11,777 nucleotides of DNA, taken from positions 1 to 11,777 of the forward strand of contig CAMAWS010000048.1 in NCBI GenBank assembly GCA_945861845.1, in the 5' to 3' direction. Within the stretch, counting starts at the first letter, position 1. Every line of letters begins with the position of its first letter. Of the stretch, positions 1 through 7,500 are shown one piece after another. The position numbers and the translations under genes were made by a program. The notes beneath the pieces are model-generated. The model was given only the letters and a program-made list of their open reading frames with translations, made no database searches and had not been told where the DNA came from. The stretch is from Candidatus Sulfopaludibacter sp. SbA3. GTDB taxonomy: Bacteria; Acidobacteriota; Terriglobia; 20CM-2-55-15.

Positions 1-176
1 CCGAAGAAATTGCTCACCAGCGCTTTCGATCGGGAATCGGCGAGCATCCGACGCACTTGTTGTTCGAGCATTGCAGGATCGTTGAGTTCGCCCTGTTGGG
101 CCAGATCGAGAAGCCGTTCGTCAGGGATGCTGCTCCAAAGGAAGAATGACAAGCGGGACGCACTATCCTTATTGAA
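1..176 (-). pseudogene. 5'-truncated DUF1592-type protein fragment
   Basis: Reading the minus strand leftwards from about 176 gives an open frame with RLSFFLWSSIPDERLL, then DPAMLEQQVRRMLAD and a stretch resembling the ALV.NF segment, running off the left edge. This matches the DUF1592 region of the large cytochrome-c-associated secreted proteins (DUF1587/1592/1588/1585) common in Acidobacteriota and Planctomycetes, whose function is poorly known. Similarity starts abruptly at about FNKDSASRLSFF. Upstream in the same frame the residues look unrelated, there is no ATG start, and the frame runs back to the stop codon of the neighbouring gene at 318-320. The other two minus frames do not restore the missing upstream part. 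I therefore call it a remnant cut at its 5' side; whether the C-terminal part is intact cannot be seen. A rearrangement or assembly join at about 176-183 is possible. Family assignment is fairly sure, the pseudogene status less so. Confidence 0.65.
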
Positions 177-182
177 AGAGTT

Positions 183-220
183 ACACGAAGGGCGGGCATG
201 GTCCCGCCCTTCGTGTTTTT
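183..220 (+). terminator. Perfect 14-bp hairpin with T-run (terminator-like)
   Basis: Arms at 183-196 and 203-216 are perfect reverse complements around the 6-base loop catggt, and the right arm runs into five Ts (216-220) on the plus strand. By shape this is a Rho-independent terminator for plus-strand transcription, yet no plus-strand gene ends here. On the minus strand it lies about 100 bp downstream of the J-domain gene and could end that transcript, although the T-run on that side is poor. It sits only a few bases from the broken end of the DUF1592 fragment. Confidence 0.6.
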
Positions 221-317
221 GTTCGTGTGAGATTATGTGGGGACCTTGACGGAGTCTTCGCCCTTGGGGATGGCCCAAGGAAGAATGTGATTCATAAATC
301 CGCTGCGCCCCGCCTGG

Positions 318-1085
318 CTAAGCTTCTGCTGAAACGAATACGCCCGATTTGTTATGAAACGATACGGTCAGCAGCTTGGCGTGGACGGAGTACGATTCGC
401 CGCGCTTTTTGCATAACACGACGGATGCTACCGCCTCCAGGGTTGGGTCGCGGAACCGGAACGACTGACCAATGGCAAGGGGTACTTCCGAATAGAAACT
501 CATACCGCTGAGTGAAAGGTCCCGCATCTTGACGGACATCCCGTGCGGCTGCCCAACCGGATAGACAGTCCCGAGATTGCTCTTGTCCGTGCGCGAGCCC
601 GTGCGGCGCCCGAAGGGTTCGCTGGGATTCGAGCCAAGCGTCGGTGGTGGGTCTAATGGGCTGCGGCAGCGGTCGCAGCGCGACTCCGGCCCTATCGACT
701 GCAGCTGTTCGGCGCGGCAAAGGGGACAATTCAGACGGACCGGTCTATTCACCACCTTCGGCGCGTATGTAGACGCTGGGACTGGCGCATAAACGGACAC
801 CATTCTTGCGAAGCTACCGAACCGATGCTCCGAATCGAGACTAGCTGGCGATTCATGCCGCAATTGCTGCAACGCCTGCGTCCGACTGGCACTGGAGTCC
901 TTAGCCTCGTTGCTGAGTGCCTGATACGCTTCGTTGATCCGGGCTGCCATTTCATGACTGCCACCCAAATCGGGGTGCATTTTCATCGTAACCATCAGCT
1001 TGAGATATCTGGCTTTGATGGTCTCCTGAGAATCGCCGGGCTGCACATTGAGAATGCTGTAGAAGTCGGCTCGATTCCTTTTCAT
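318..1085 (-). CDS. J-domain / zinc-ribbon / PilZ fusion protein
   Basis: This 255-residue soluble protein has no signal peptide or membrane segment. Residues 6-65 form a DnaJ-type J domain with the diagnostic HPD tripeptide at 37-39, which in known J proteins stimulates the ATPase of DnaK/Hsp70. A four-cysteine knuckle (C120, C123, C137, C140) suggests a zinc ribbon. Residues about 160-255 resemble a PilZ domain: R161xxxR165 followed by D189xS191xxG194, the two c-di-GMP-contacting motifs of the family, then beta-rich sequence to the C-terminus. A linker rich in Ser, Arg and Pro separates the parts. The inferred role is a co-chaperone whose partner choice or activity responds to c-di-GMP, or a PilZ effector recruited to Hsp70. 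The ATG at 1085 has only a weak upstream ribosome-binding site, but the J domain begins right after it. It stands alone, with about 147 bp of featureless sequence separating it from the toxin gene. Confidence 0.8.
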   Translation of the reverse strand: MKRNRADFYSILNVQPGDSQETIKARYLKLMVTMKMHPDLGGSHEMAARINEAYQALSNEAKDSSASRTQALQQLRHESPASLDSEHRFGSFARMVSVYAPVPASTYAPKVVNRPVRLNCPLCRAEQLQSIGPESRCDRCRSPLDPPPTLGSNPSEPFGRRTGSRTDKSNLGTVYPVGQPHGMSVKMRDLSLSGMSFYSEVPLAIGQSFRFRDPTLEAVASVVLCKKRGESYSVHAKLLTVSFHNKSGVFVSAEA

Positions 1086-1232
1086 CGGGTTTCATCCATA
1101 TTGACTGGATTATCGGCACGGCCACGAAATACTTTAGAGAAATCTTTGGGGAAACCGGGATTCAAATCCAGGGGCCGGGTCGTGGCGTCAACTCCGAAAC
1201 TGTCGGGAATTCCAAGCACAGCATCGTCACAG

Positions 1233-1622
1233 CTACCAGTTCTCGACAGACAACCCGTCTATTTGATCGAAATGAACATCGCGAGACACTAAAGTCAAAT
1301 TGTGCTGCTGCGCAGTAGCGGCGATCCAAATGTCGTTTTCCGGAATTGGACGGCCTTTCTCACGGAGCAGATTTTTTAGGTGCCCGTATTTTTGAGCAGT
1401 TGTGGAATCGCAAGCTAACACACGATTCGCTGCTGTGAATTGATCAACTGACTGGAGGTTCGATTCCAGGCGGCTGGACTTGCGAGCACCGTAGTAAAAC
1501 TCCCCCAACACGATGCTTGAAACGAAGACCTCAGTCGCTTCGGTGAGCCGTTCCTGAACAACAGGATCTTTAGCGAAGATCGCAATAACGATATTCGTAT
1601 CGAGAAGAAAGCTACCACTCAC
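1233..1622 (-). CDS. vapC: VapC-type PIN-domain toxin (putative ribonuclease)
   Basis: A 129-residue PIN-domain protein of typical VapC length. The family cleaves RNA (often tRNA or rRNA) with a Mg2+-binding acidic cluster. Visible candidate catalytic residues are D8 in LLDTN, E41 in LGEFYYGA, D97 in ENDIWIAA and D115 in SRD, so the active site looks intact. The start is a GTG at 1622, which overlaps the 3' end of the antitoxin gene by 11 bases; a GGTG stretch upstream may act as ribosome-binding site. This overlap implies translational coupling, with the antitoxin made first, as usual for type II pairs. The local sequence is distinctly more AT-rich than the genes to the right, which suggests acquisition by transfer. 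The PIN family is certain; the RNA target is unknown. Confidence 0.88.
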   Translation of the reverse strand: MSGSFLLDTNIVIAIFAKDPVVQERLTEATEVFVSSIVLGEFYYGARKSSRLESNLQSVDQFTAANRVLACDSTTAQKYGHLKNLLREKGRPIPENDIWIAATAQQHNLTLVSRDVHFDQIDGLSVENW

Positions 1623-1857
1623 TTAGATTCACCGCTTCGCAACCTTCTTCGATTGCATCTTGCATACATTTGAGATCGTCTGCAGGAATGCAACCTCCAA
1701 ACGAAATAAGTGTGTCTCCGCGGATCCCTCGTGGCCTGATTTCGTCAAGATCGCGTGCAAGCTCCAAGAAGCGTTGAAACTGCGACTCAGACGCCCGATG
1801 AAGCAATTCGGACAAACGATGAAGCAGTTCGTTGATTTCTTGATCGATTGCGGACAT
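1612..1857 (-). CDS. Antitoxin partner of the PIN toxin
   Basis: An 81-residue acidic protein directly upstream of, and overlapping, the PIN toxin. The N-terminal half (residues about 1-40) is helical and leucine-rich (INELLHRLSELLHRA, then FLELARDLDEI). The C-terminal tail has the pattern IPADDLKCMQDAIEEGCEAV ending NLSEW, which I recognise as a recurring tail of short proteins encoded before PIN toxins and which probably wraps the toxin. I see no obvious AbrB, ribbon-helix-helix or Phd fold, so how it would bind DNA is unclear; the helical N-terminus may dimerise. The role is inferred mainly from position and overlap. The start ATG at 1857 is supported by an AGGAGG ribosome-binding site 9 bases upstream. 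Confidence 0.75.
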   Translation of the reverse strand: MSAIDQEINELLHRLSELLHRASESQFQRFLELARDLDEIRPRGIRGDTLISFGGCIPADDLKCMQDAIEEGCEAVNLSEW

Positions 1858-1858
1858 C

Positions 1859-1871
1859 GGAGGCTTCCTCC
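1859..1871 (-). promoter_or_regulatory. Antitoxin ribosome-binding site inside a small hairpin
   Basis: On the minus strand the ribosome-binding site GGAGG (1867-1871) is followed by AAG and then CCTCC (1859-1863), giving a perfect 5-bp GC-rich stem with a three-base loop, ending one base before the antitoxin ATG. If it folds in the mRNA it would hide the ribosome-binding site. The pairing is read directly; any effect on translation is inference. Confidence 0.4.
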
Positions 1872-1878
1872 TTCTGCG

Positions 1879-1884
1879 AGTATA
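1879..1884 (-). promoter_or_regulatory. Possible -10 element of the toxin-antitoxin operon
   Basis: TATACT on the minus strand matches five of six bases of a sigma70 -10 box and would place the transcript start at about 1872, just before the antitoxin ribosome-binding site. The matching -35 position (GCACTA with a 17-base spacer) is poor. A short imperfect palindrome, gtagtgctac at 1901-1910, overlaps the -35 position and could be an operator for autoregulation. Weak evidence overall. Confidence 0.25.
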
Positions 1885-1885
1885 A

Positions 1886-2046
1886 CCGTTGTTTCTTTGT
1901 GTAGTGCTACGATCTCCAGTTCCTGAGATGATGATTCAGTGTGTCACCTATCTGTTGCCAACGGAGTTTCCCTGTCGTTCACCCTGGACAATTCGGACCA
2001 TGCCGCCTTCACTCCAGCGTGCCGACTCTGAATTTACGACAAAAGA
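1886..2046. other. Non-coding stretch, possible insertion-sequence end
   Basis: No credible gene in either strand. The segment around 1935-2005 (containing gtgtcacctatctgttgcc and then caccctggacaattcggacc) resembles terminal regions of IS21/IS481-like elements as I remember them, but no inverted partner or transposase is visible in the window. Treat it as unexplained sequence next to a decayed gene. Confidence 0.2.
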
Positions 2047-2454
2047 TCAGCGAAGTGTCAGGCCTAACGACTGGCCATCCTGCCTATAGAGCCGGACAGT
2101 CCCGGACGAAGGCAAGGATGACGGACTGAACAAAATGACCTGAGTCGCGTAGCCCCCGCCGTTGACTAGGTGAGGAAAAGCATAGGCGATATTGGTTGTA
2201 GCATCGGCCTCGTTGACGACCGTCATTGTCGTGATAAGGAAGTCGCGACGCTCATTGTAGCGGACCCGTATTCCCACGACGGTAATCAGAGTACTGTTGG
2301 TCGAGGTTACGCGCAGAATTCCCTGAAACGGAAGCGTAACATTTGCGAATGCGGCAACCTGATTCAGCGTTAGGGCGGTCTGGCCGTTGCTTGGTATGCG
2401 CAGTGAAGCAACCGGAGCCGCCGCCGTTCCATCTTTAATGAACTTATTAGATTG
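2047..2454 (-). pseudogene. C-terminal remnant of an acidobacterial surface protein
   Basis: The minus frame from 2454 to the stop at 2047 reads 135 codons. It contains SLRIPSNGQTALTLNQ, PFQGILRVTS, RVRYNERRDFLITT, AFPHLVNGGGYATQVILF and a C-terminal tail with SSGTVRLYRQDGQ. As I recall them, these are the closing segments of large extracellular proteins (often annotated hypothetical, IPT/TIG or fibronectin type III) found in Acidobacteriota, where the pattern resembles FPHLADGGGYTTQFILFS. The frame is closed upstream by TAA at 2455-2457, and the only start-like codon that would give a longer reading is a GTG at 2277 inside the conserved region. The piece therefore lacks the N-terminus and signal peptide and looks like a leftover of a much longer gene. 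The C-terminal stop appears natural. Expression is unlikely. Confidence 0.6.
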
Positions 2455-2457
2455 TTA

Positions 2458-2627
2458 GTACGGTCGCCATCTGAACACAATGCCTGACGACCAGTCAAGA
2501 TTTCGCAGGTTGAGCAGGTTGCCTCTGAGTCAGCGTCAGACGGAAGGTAAACCAACAGTTAGGTCGGCCTGCCTCATAGAGTCACAAGTCGAGTCCACTT
2601 GGGCCGCAAAATCCTCAAACATCCGGG
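2458..2627. other. Non-coding stretch between ankyrin gene and remnant
   Basis: No credible complete gene. On the minus strand, in the same frame as the downstream surface-protein remnant and just before its upstream stop, the residues LRNLDWSSGIVFRWRPY look like the final beta-strand of an outer-membrane barrel, but the frame is closed by a stop only a few codons before. It may be a second decayed fragment. Confidence 0.25.
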
Positions 2628-4520
2628 CTAGAAAGCGGGAGCCGGCGGCAACGCCGGCCTGGTGAACTGGTCGCCGGGACGGGAAGGGCGGTCGCCCAAC
2701 CGCACGCGGATCCTGGCGGCATCCTGGCGCGAGGCGTCGGCCAGGCGCGCCAGCGAATCTCGCTCCTCCTGCGACGCGGCCCGTTCCGACTTCCAGCTGT
2801 ACAAAATACTGAGGTGGTCCAGTGCGGCTGCAAACTGGGGGTCCAGCTCAACGGCCTTTCTCCCGTGCTCGATTCCCTGCTCGACGATGCTGGCGGCATC
2901 CGCCGGCGAAGCCGATCCGCGCGATACAAAGACAGAATTCGTCGCAGCGATCCAGTAGTGGCGGTCCCTGTCTTTGGGATCCAGATCCACGGATGTCATC
3001 AGCAGCGAGTTCGCTTTCCTGAACTGATCGATGGTTGGAACCTCGCTCCATTGCAACACCGCAATCGCACCCAGCCACTCGATCGCCTCGACGTTCCGGG
3101 GTTCGACTTCGAGCACTTTCTGGAATTCAGCGGCCGCCAGGGCCAGGAGCCTGTTTTCGTTTGAAGAGTAATACTCGTTGACGTAGGTTCCGCCCAGCGC
3201 AAGGCTGCGCTCCTTCGCGCTGAGGCTCGGCATCCTGGCGAGCAGCAGTTCGACGGTGGCAATACTCGTCGACGCCCTCGCGTTAGTCAACGCAGTCCAG
3301 CCCCGGCCATCTTTTGCATTCGGGTCGGCGCCGGCATCGAGCAGGCTGCGAGCGACCTCCGTGTGACCGCCCAACGCGGCTCCCATCAACGCAGTCAGGC
3401 CAGTTGTCATTGACACCTTCGCGTCGGCTCCAGCGGCCAGCAGCAACAGGACCGTTTCGGCTCGACCGTCGTATGCGGCCTCCAGCAACGCGGTTGTACC
3501 TGTATCAGACCTGGCATCAACAACCGCACCCGCGCCCAGCAACAGGCGAACAATTTCCGAATGACCTTTTTGCGATGCAGCCATCAAAGCGGTCGAGCGA
3601 TTGGTCAGCGCAAGGTTGGGATCGGCGCGCGATGCGAGAAGGACACGAACAACCTCCGTGTGGCCGGCAAATGAAGCGTCGATCAGCGCGGTCAAACCGT
3701 TCGCTGCGCGCGCGTTTACGGCCGCGCCGGCGCCGGCCAGTGCGCGAACCACTTCGGTATGACCCGCCTGCGCTGTCTTCATAAGGACGGTCGAACCATC
3801 CATCAGCCTCGCATCGACGGCGCTCCCTGCCTGCAATAAAAGCCGCACGGTTTCGAGGTGCCCACCATAGGCCGCCGCCAGCAAGGCGCTGGAGCCATCA
3901 ACGGCTTGGGCGTTCACCGATGCGCCGGCAGCAAGGAGGACGCGAACCATTTCTGTTCGACCGTCCTGCGCAGCGCCCATCAGCACAGTGGAGCCATCGC
4001 CGAAGGTCATGCTGGCATTAGCCCCGGCTTCCAATAGGACACGGACCAGATCAATGCGGTTCCCAGTCGTGGCCATAATCCAGAGCGGTTCGAGCGATCT
4101 GGAGTTTGGATCTGCCCCGGCGTCCCGCCAGGCTTTCAATTCCGCGTCACGGGTATCGTCCTCGGCCACCACCTGAAGCAATGCGTATTGCCTGCCGATT
4201 GTTGCGACACGGCTGACTTCCCCAGGACGCAGTCCCTCAAGCGCTGCTTGAAATTCGGGCCTTAACTGGCTGATCGCCATAGCCCCGAGGTATCCGCCTC
4301 CGCGAGCAGAAGGATCAACGGAGTGCACCCTGGCAAGCTCGTCAAACTTCTCCCCAGTCAGCACGCGAGCCCGGAGATCATTTGCTTCCGATTCGGTTCT
4401 TACGACGATAAGGCGAAGGCCGGCCAATCCGGCCTGCGGGAGGGCCAGGACCGCCGTAACAAGGAGAGGCAGGACGATAATCCAGCAGGCTATCCGTTTC
4501 ATGATTTCATTTTTGTTCAT
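2628..4520 (-). CDS. Exported PpiC-like / ankyrin-repeat / TPR protein
   Basis: This 630-residue protein has an N-terminal signal peptide or anchor (hydrophobic residues 11-30), so it probably acts in the periplasm. Residues about 35-118 resemble a PpiC/parvulin rotamase domain (VRTESEA, GEKFDELARVHSVDPSARGGGYLG, LRPEF, LRPGEVS). The two histidines usual in that family are replaced, at L37 and A113, so it may bind proteins without isomerase activity. Residues about 142-430 hold eight to nine ankyrin repeats with an exact 33-residue period from 208 to 372 (for example DGSSALLAAAYGGHLETVRLL). Residues about 440-600 are TPR-like helices (EFQKVLEVEPRNVEAIEWLG; GRKAVELDPQFAAALDHLS), and the tail is Pro-rich. 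The family points to an envelope protein-protein interaction scaffold. An in-frame ATG at 4502 (codon 7) directly precedes the signal sequence and may be the true start; neither start has a clear ribosome-binding site. The gene begins five bases after the terminator of the receptor gene. Confidence 0.82.
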   Translation of the reverse strand: MNKNEIMKRIACWIIVLPLLVTAVLALPQAGLAGLRLIVVRTESEANDLRARVLTGEKFDELARVHSVDPSARGGGYLGAMAISQLRPEFQAALEGLRPGEVSRVATIGRQYALLQVVAEDDTRDAELKAWRDAGADPNSRSLEPLWIMATTGNRIDLVRVLLEAGANASMTFGDGSTVLMGAAQDGRTEMVRVLLAAGASVNAQAVDGSSALLAAAYGGHLETVRLLLQAGSAVDARLMDGSTVLMKTAQAGHTEVVRALAGAGAAVNARAANGLTALIDASFAGHTEVVRVLLASRADPNLALTNRSTALMAASQKGHSEIVRLLLGAGAVVDARSDTGTTALLEAAYDGRAETVLLLLAAGADAKVSMTTGLTALMGAALGGHTEVARSLLDAGADPNAKDGRGWTALTNARASTSIATVELLLARMPSLSAKERSLALGGTYVNEYYSSNENRLLALAAAEFQKVLEVEPRNVEAIEWLGAIAVLQWSEVPTIDQFRKANSLLMTSVDLDPKDRDRHYWIAATNSVFVSRGSASPADAASIVEQGIEHGRKAVELDPQFAAALDHLSILYSWKSERAASQEERDSLARLADASRQDAARIRVRLGDRPSRPGDQFTRPALPPAPAF

Positions 4521-4525
4521 TGCAC

Positions 4526-4562
4526 AAAAAAGGCGAACTCCCGCAATTGCGGGAGTTCGCCT
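4526..4562 (-). terminator. Rho-independent terminator of the receptor gene
   Basis: Positions 4531-4562 are a perfect 32-base palindrome (16-bp arms with no unpaired loop in DNA form; an AATT centre). It is followed on the minus strand by six Ts (4526-4531). It starts 16 bases after the stop of the TonB-dependent receptor, a textbook intrinsic terminator. The start codon of the ankyrin gene follows only five bases later, so any transcript of that gene starting upstream must pass through it. Confidence 0.9.
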
Positions 4563-4578
4563 GATTGAGAAACCAGGA

Positions 4579-7500
4579 TTAGAAGTTCAGGCGTGCGCCC
4601 ATCGTCACTCTGCGCCCGGAACCAGCCGTCGTGATCCGGCCGAACTGGGCATTGTTCATGTCGACGTTGGGAGCTCCGAATACCGGATGATTCAACACAT
4701 TTACGACATCCAGCCGGAATTCGAATTCCCGGGCTTCGGCAATACGCACTCTTTTGAGCAGGTTCATGTCGAAGTCCAGGCGTCCCGGCCCCTCGATTGT
4801 GCGGATTCCGAGACTGCCGATCTGTCCGGGGCCCGGATTTATCAATACCGGATTGCCTGCGGCGTCGAAGATCGCCCGGTTGGTATACGCTGTGCTCAGC
4901 GTGTTCGTTGTGGTCACGGATGCGCGGCCCGGATCCGAACCTGCCGCTCCCAGTCTCAAGGTTGGGAAGTACGTCGGGAGGCTGCCGTCCGTCATTCGAG
5001 TAACCTTACCGTTGGGCAGTTCGCCGACGATCATCGGCGTATTCACAGCCTGTTGGTAGATGTTCATCAGGCCGCTCGCCGCAATGGTCAGCGGAGCGCC
5101 GGAACTCCAGCTCAGTACGCCACCAAGCTGCCAGCGTTCGACGATTCGCGACAACCAGCCGGAAGTCGAGCCCAGGAGCGCGCGGCCCGGGCCAAACGGC
5201 ATCTCAAACGTGCCGTTGCTTGTGATGTTGTGGGTCCGGTGGAAGGCCAGAACCGACTTGTCCAGGTTCCGGTTGAGAGGATCCCGGGCAGCAAGGTTGT
5301 TGTCATCGTTCGACAGGCCGATCGTCCGGCTCCACGTGTAACCCGTCCGGTTCGTGATGCCGTGCGAAAGGCGCTTTGTCATTTGCACCTGCAGCGAGTG
5401 GTACGTGGAATTGCTGAGGTTTCCATTCAATCCGGCTGAAGCGAACTGCGGGTTCATCACAAGATAGTTCTCGGGGAACAGGCCACTGTTACGAATGAAA
5501 CCACCGCCCTGTCCAGTTATTGCCGTGCTGGTGTTCAGCACGTTCGCCATGCCGCCCACACTTCCGTCGGCCAGAAGCGTGCGGGTTGGCGTGTACAAGC
5601 GCAACGCCTGGGATCCGGTAACCGTCGTGCCGTTGACAACACCGGCGCCGGGAATATTCATTCCGCGCAACATTTGATCGAACAGCGGAGCGTTACCACC
5701 GGCCCGCGTTACGTTGAATGCATCAAGGAAGGCGCCCTGAATTTTGGTGTAGTTGAGATCGTCGCGGCCATAGAGCTTCGTGCTCTTGCTCCCGACATAG
5801 GAAACGTCGAGGAGCAGGTTGTTCATCAGCTCGGTCTGGATCGACAGGTTGAAGTTCTGAACGTACGGAGAGACGCGGTTCGGCTCGTACGTGTTCATAG
5901 TGAGGGTCCGGGAATCGGTGAGCGGAACTGCCGCGAGCGGCTGGAACTGGGGAGCATAGGGCAGCCTGACGTTGGCCAGGTTCCAATAAGCCGTCTGGGT
6001 ATACGTCAAACCGTTTCCGCCCGTAATCCCGGCGAGGCCCGGCAAGGTGCCGCCGCCGGCATCGAGACCGCCGGCGCCCATGGCGCCTTTGATCTGAGCG
6101 CCGGTGTAGCTGACGCCGTAACCGCCGCGAAGAACCGTGCTTCGCCCTAACCCTGGAACGGAATAGCTGAAGCCCACGGCGGGGGCAAAGTTGTTCCAGT
6201 CATCGTTGAAGAGTTGCTTCTCCGGAGAGGGCGAGTTCTTGCCCACAAGCTCGACGGTCGTCAGGGCGCCGCAGCCAATACCGCAAAGCCCGTTGTACCC
6301 GTTCACGACACGGCCGGCCAAGCCGCGCCCTTCGTAGGGCACGCCAAAATACTCGTAATGTATTCCGAGGTTCAACGAGAGGTTCGATGAAACCTTCCAG
6401 TCGTCCTTGAAGAACCCGCTGAACTCGTTTGCGCGCCAGTCGCGTTTCTTCAGCGTAATTCCGTCCTGATAACCCTTGAACGCAAGCGGGCCCGACGAGC
6501 TCACAAGATCGAATCCCTGCCGGATGTTGTCGATGGAACCGGCCAGGTTATACAGAACGTTCCGGGCGTTGGTGGAGTTGTTGTTACTCAGGCCGGGAAC
6601 CGTAATGGTGGTAATTGGCGCCTGGAAGTTGCCCGCGCCGATGGTGGCATACGGAGTAAAGTTGTTGTCATTCCATCCGTCGGTTCGGTCGCGCCGAAAC
6701 TCGCCGCCCGCCTTGAACGCGTGCTTACCGCTAACCCAACTGATCGTATCGCCGTAACTCAGCAGCGGGCTCCACGATCCACGGGTGGAACCGAAGCCGG
6801 CGCTGAACTGCATGTAGCCCTGCCCGTAAAACTGTGGAATTACCTGCAGCGGCAGTCCGTTATATTTCGGGAGGAGCGAAAACGCTTCCTTGGCGGACTC
6901 TTCAGTGACCTCGCCCGTGTACCCCTCGCGTCCGACATACCACGGGGCCCAGCTCTGGATCTTGTGGGCACGGAAACCAACGCGGAGTTCGTTCACGACG
7001 TTCGATGAAAGCGTCGATACCAGCGAAAAGTTGTACAGGCGCGGATGCTTGCGGTTGGCGCCATCATAACCATCGGGCCACTGCATGAGACCGGCCTGAG
7101 CCGTGTGGTTCAGCCCCCGCTCATAGGTGTAAACGAAACTGGCCTTGTTGGATGCATTGAAGTTGTGATCGAGCCGCACGTTGATCTGGTCCCGGTTGTT
7201 CTGGTCGTAGCCATTCCCGTCCGAGAGGTCCTGTCCACTAATGCGGCGTGTAAACCGGATTCCCGCCGTATTCAATCCGTCGCCGACCGTAAAGTCATTT
7301 GGCCGCGGCATGCGGGCGATTACCGACTGCATATAGCCGGTCGGATCAAAACCAGCCCGGTTCGAATCGTAAGAGAAAAGGTTGATCGACTGCAGGGAGC
7401 CCGTCGCGGCCGCCGGCCTGACGGGGTTCCCCGACCGGTCCACGGTGGGGACGTTCTGGAATACGTTCTGATTATCCACTCCGGGAAAGAAGCGGAAGAT

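Noticed and set aside
14..199. 61-codon minus-strand ORF starting MPALRV
   Set aside because: It overlaps the DUF1592-like reading in another frame, its ATG is in the loop of the hairpin, and its residues match nothing I recognise.
825..1292. 155-codon plus-strand frame
   Set aside because: Antisense to the J-domain gene, whose HPD, cysteine and PilZ motifs show which strand is coding.
3200..4090. Tandem DNA repeat with a 99-base period
   Set aside because: It is explained by the 33-residue ankyrin repeats in the protein; the DNA copies are too diverged to be a separate repeat feature.
4501..5439. 312-codon open frame on the plus strand
   Set aside because: It lies almost wholly antisense to the certain TonB-dependent receptor, has no recognisable domain, and is rich in Arg, Ala and Val as expected of a shadow frame in GC-rich coding DNA.
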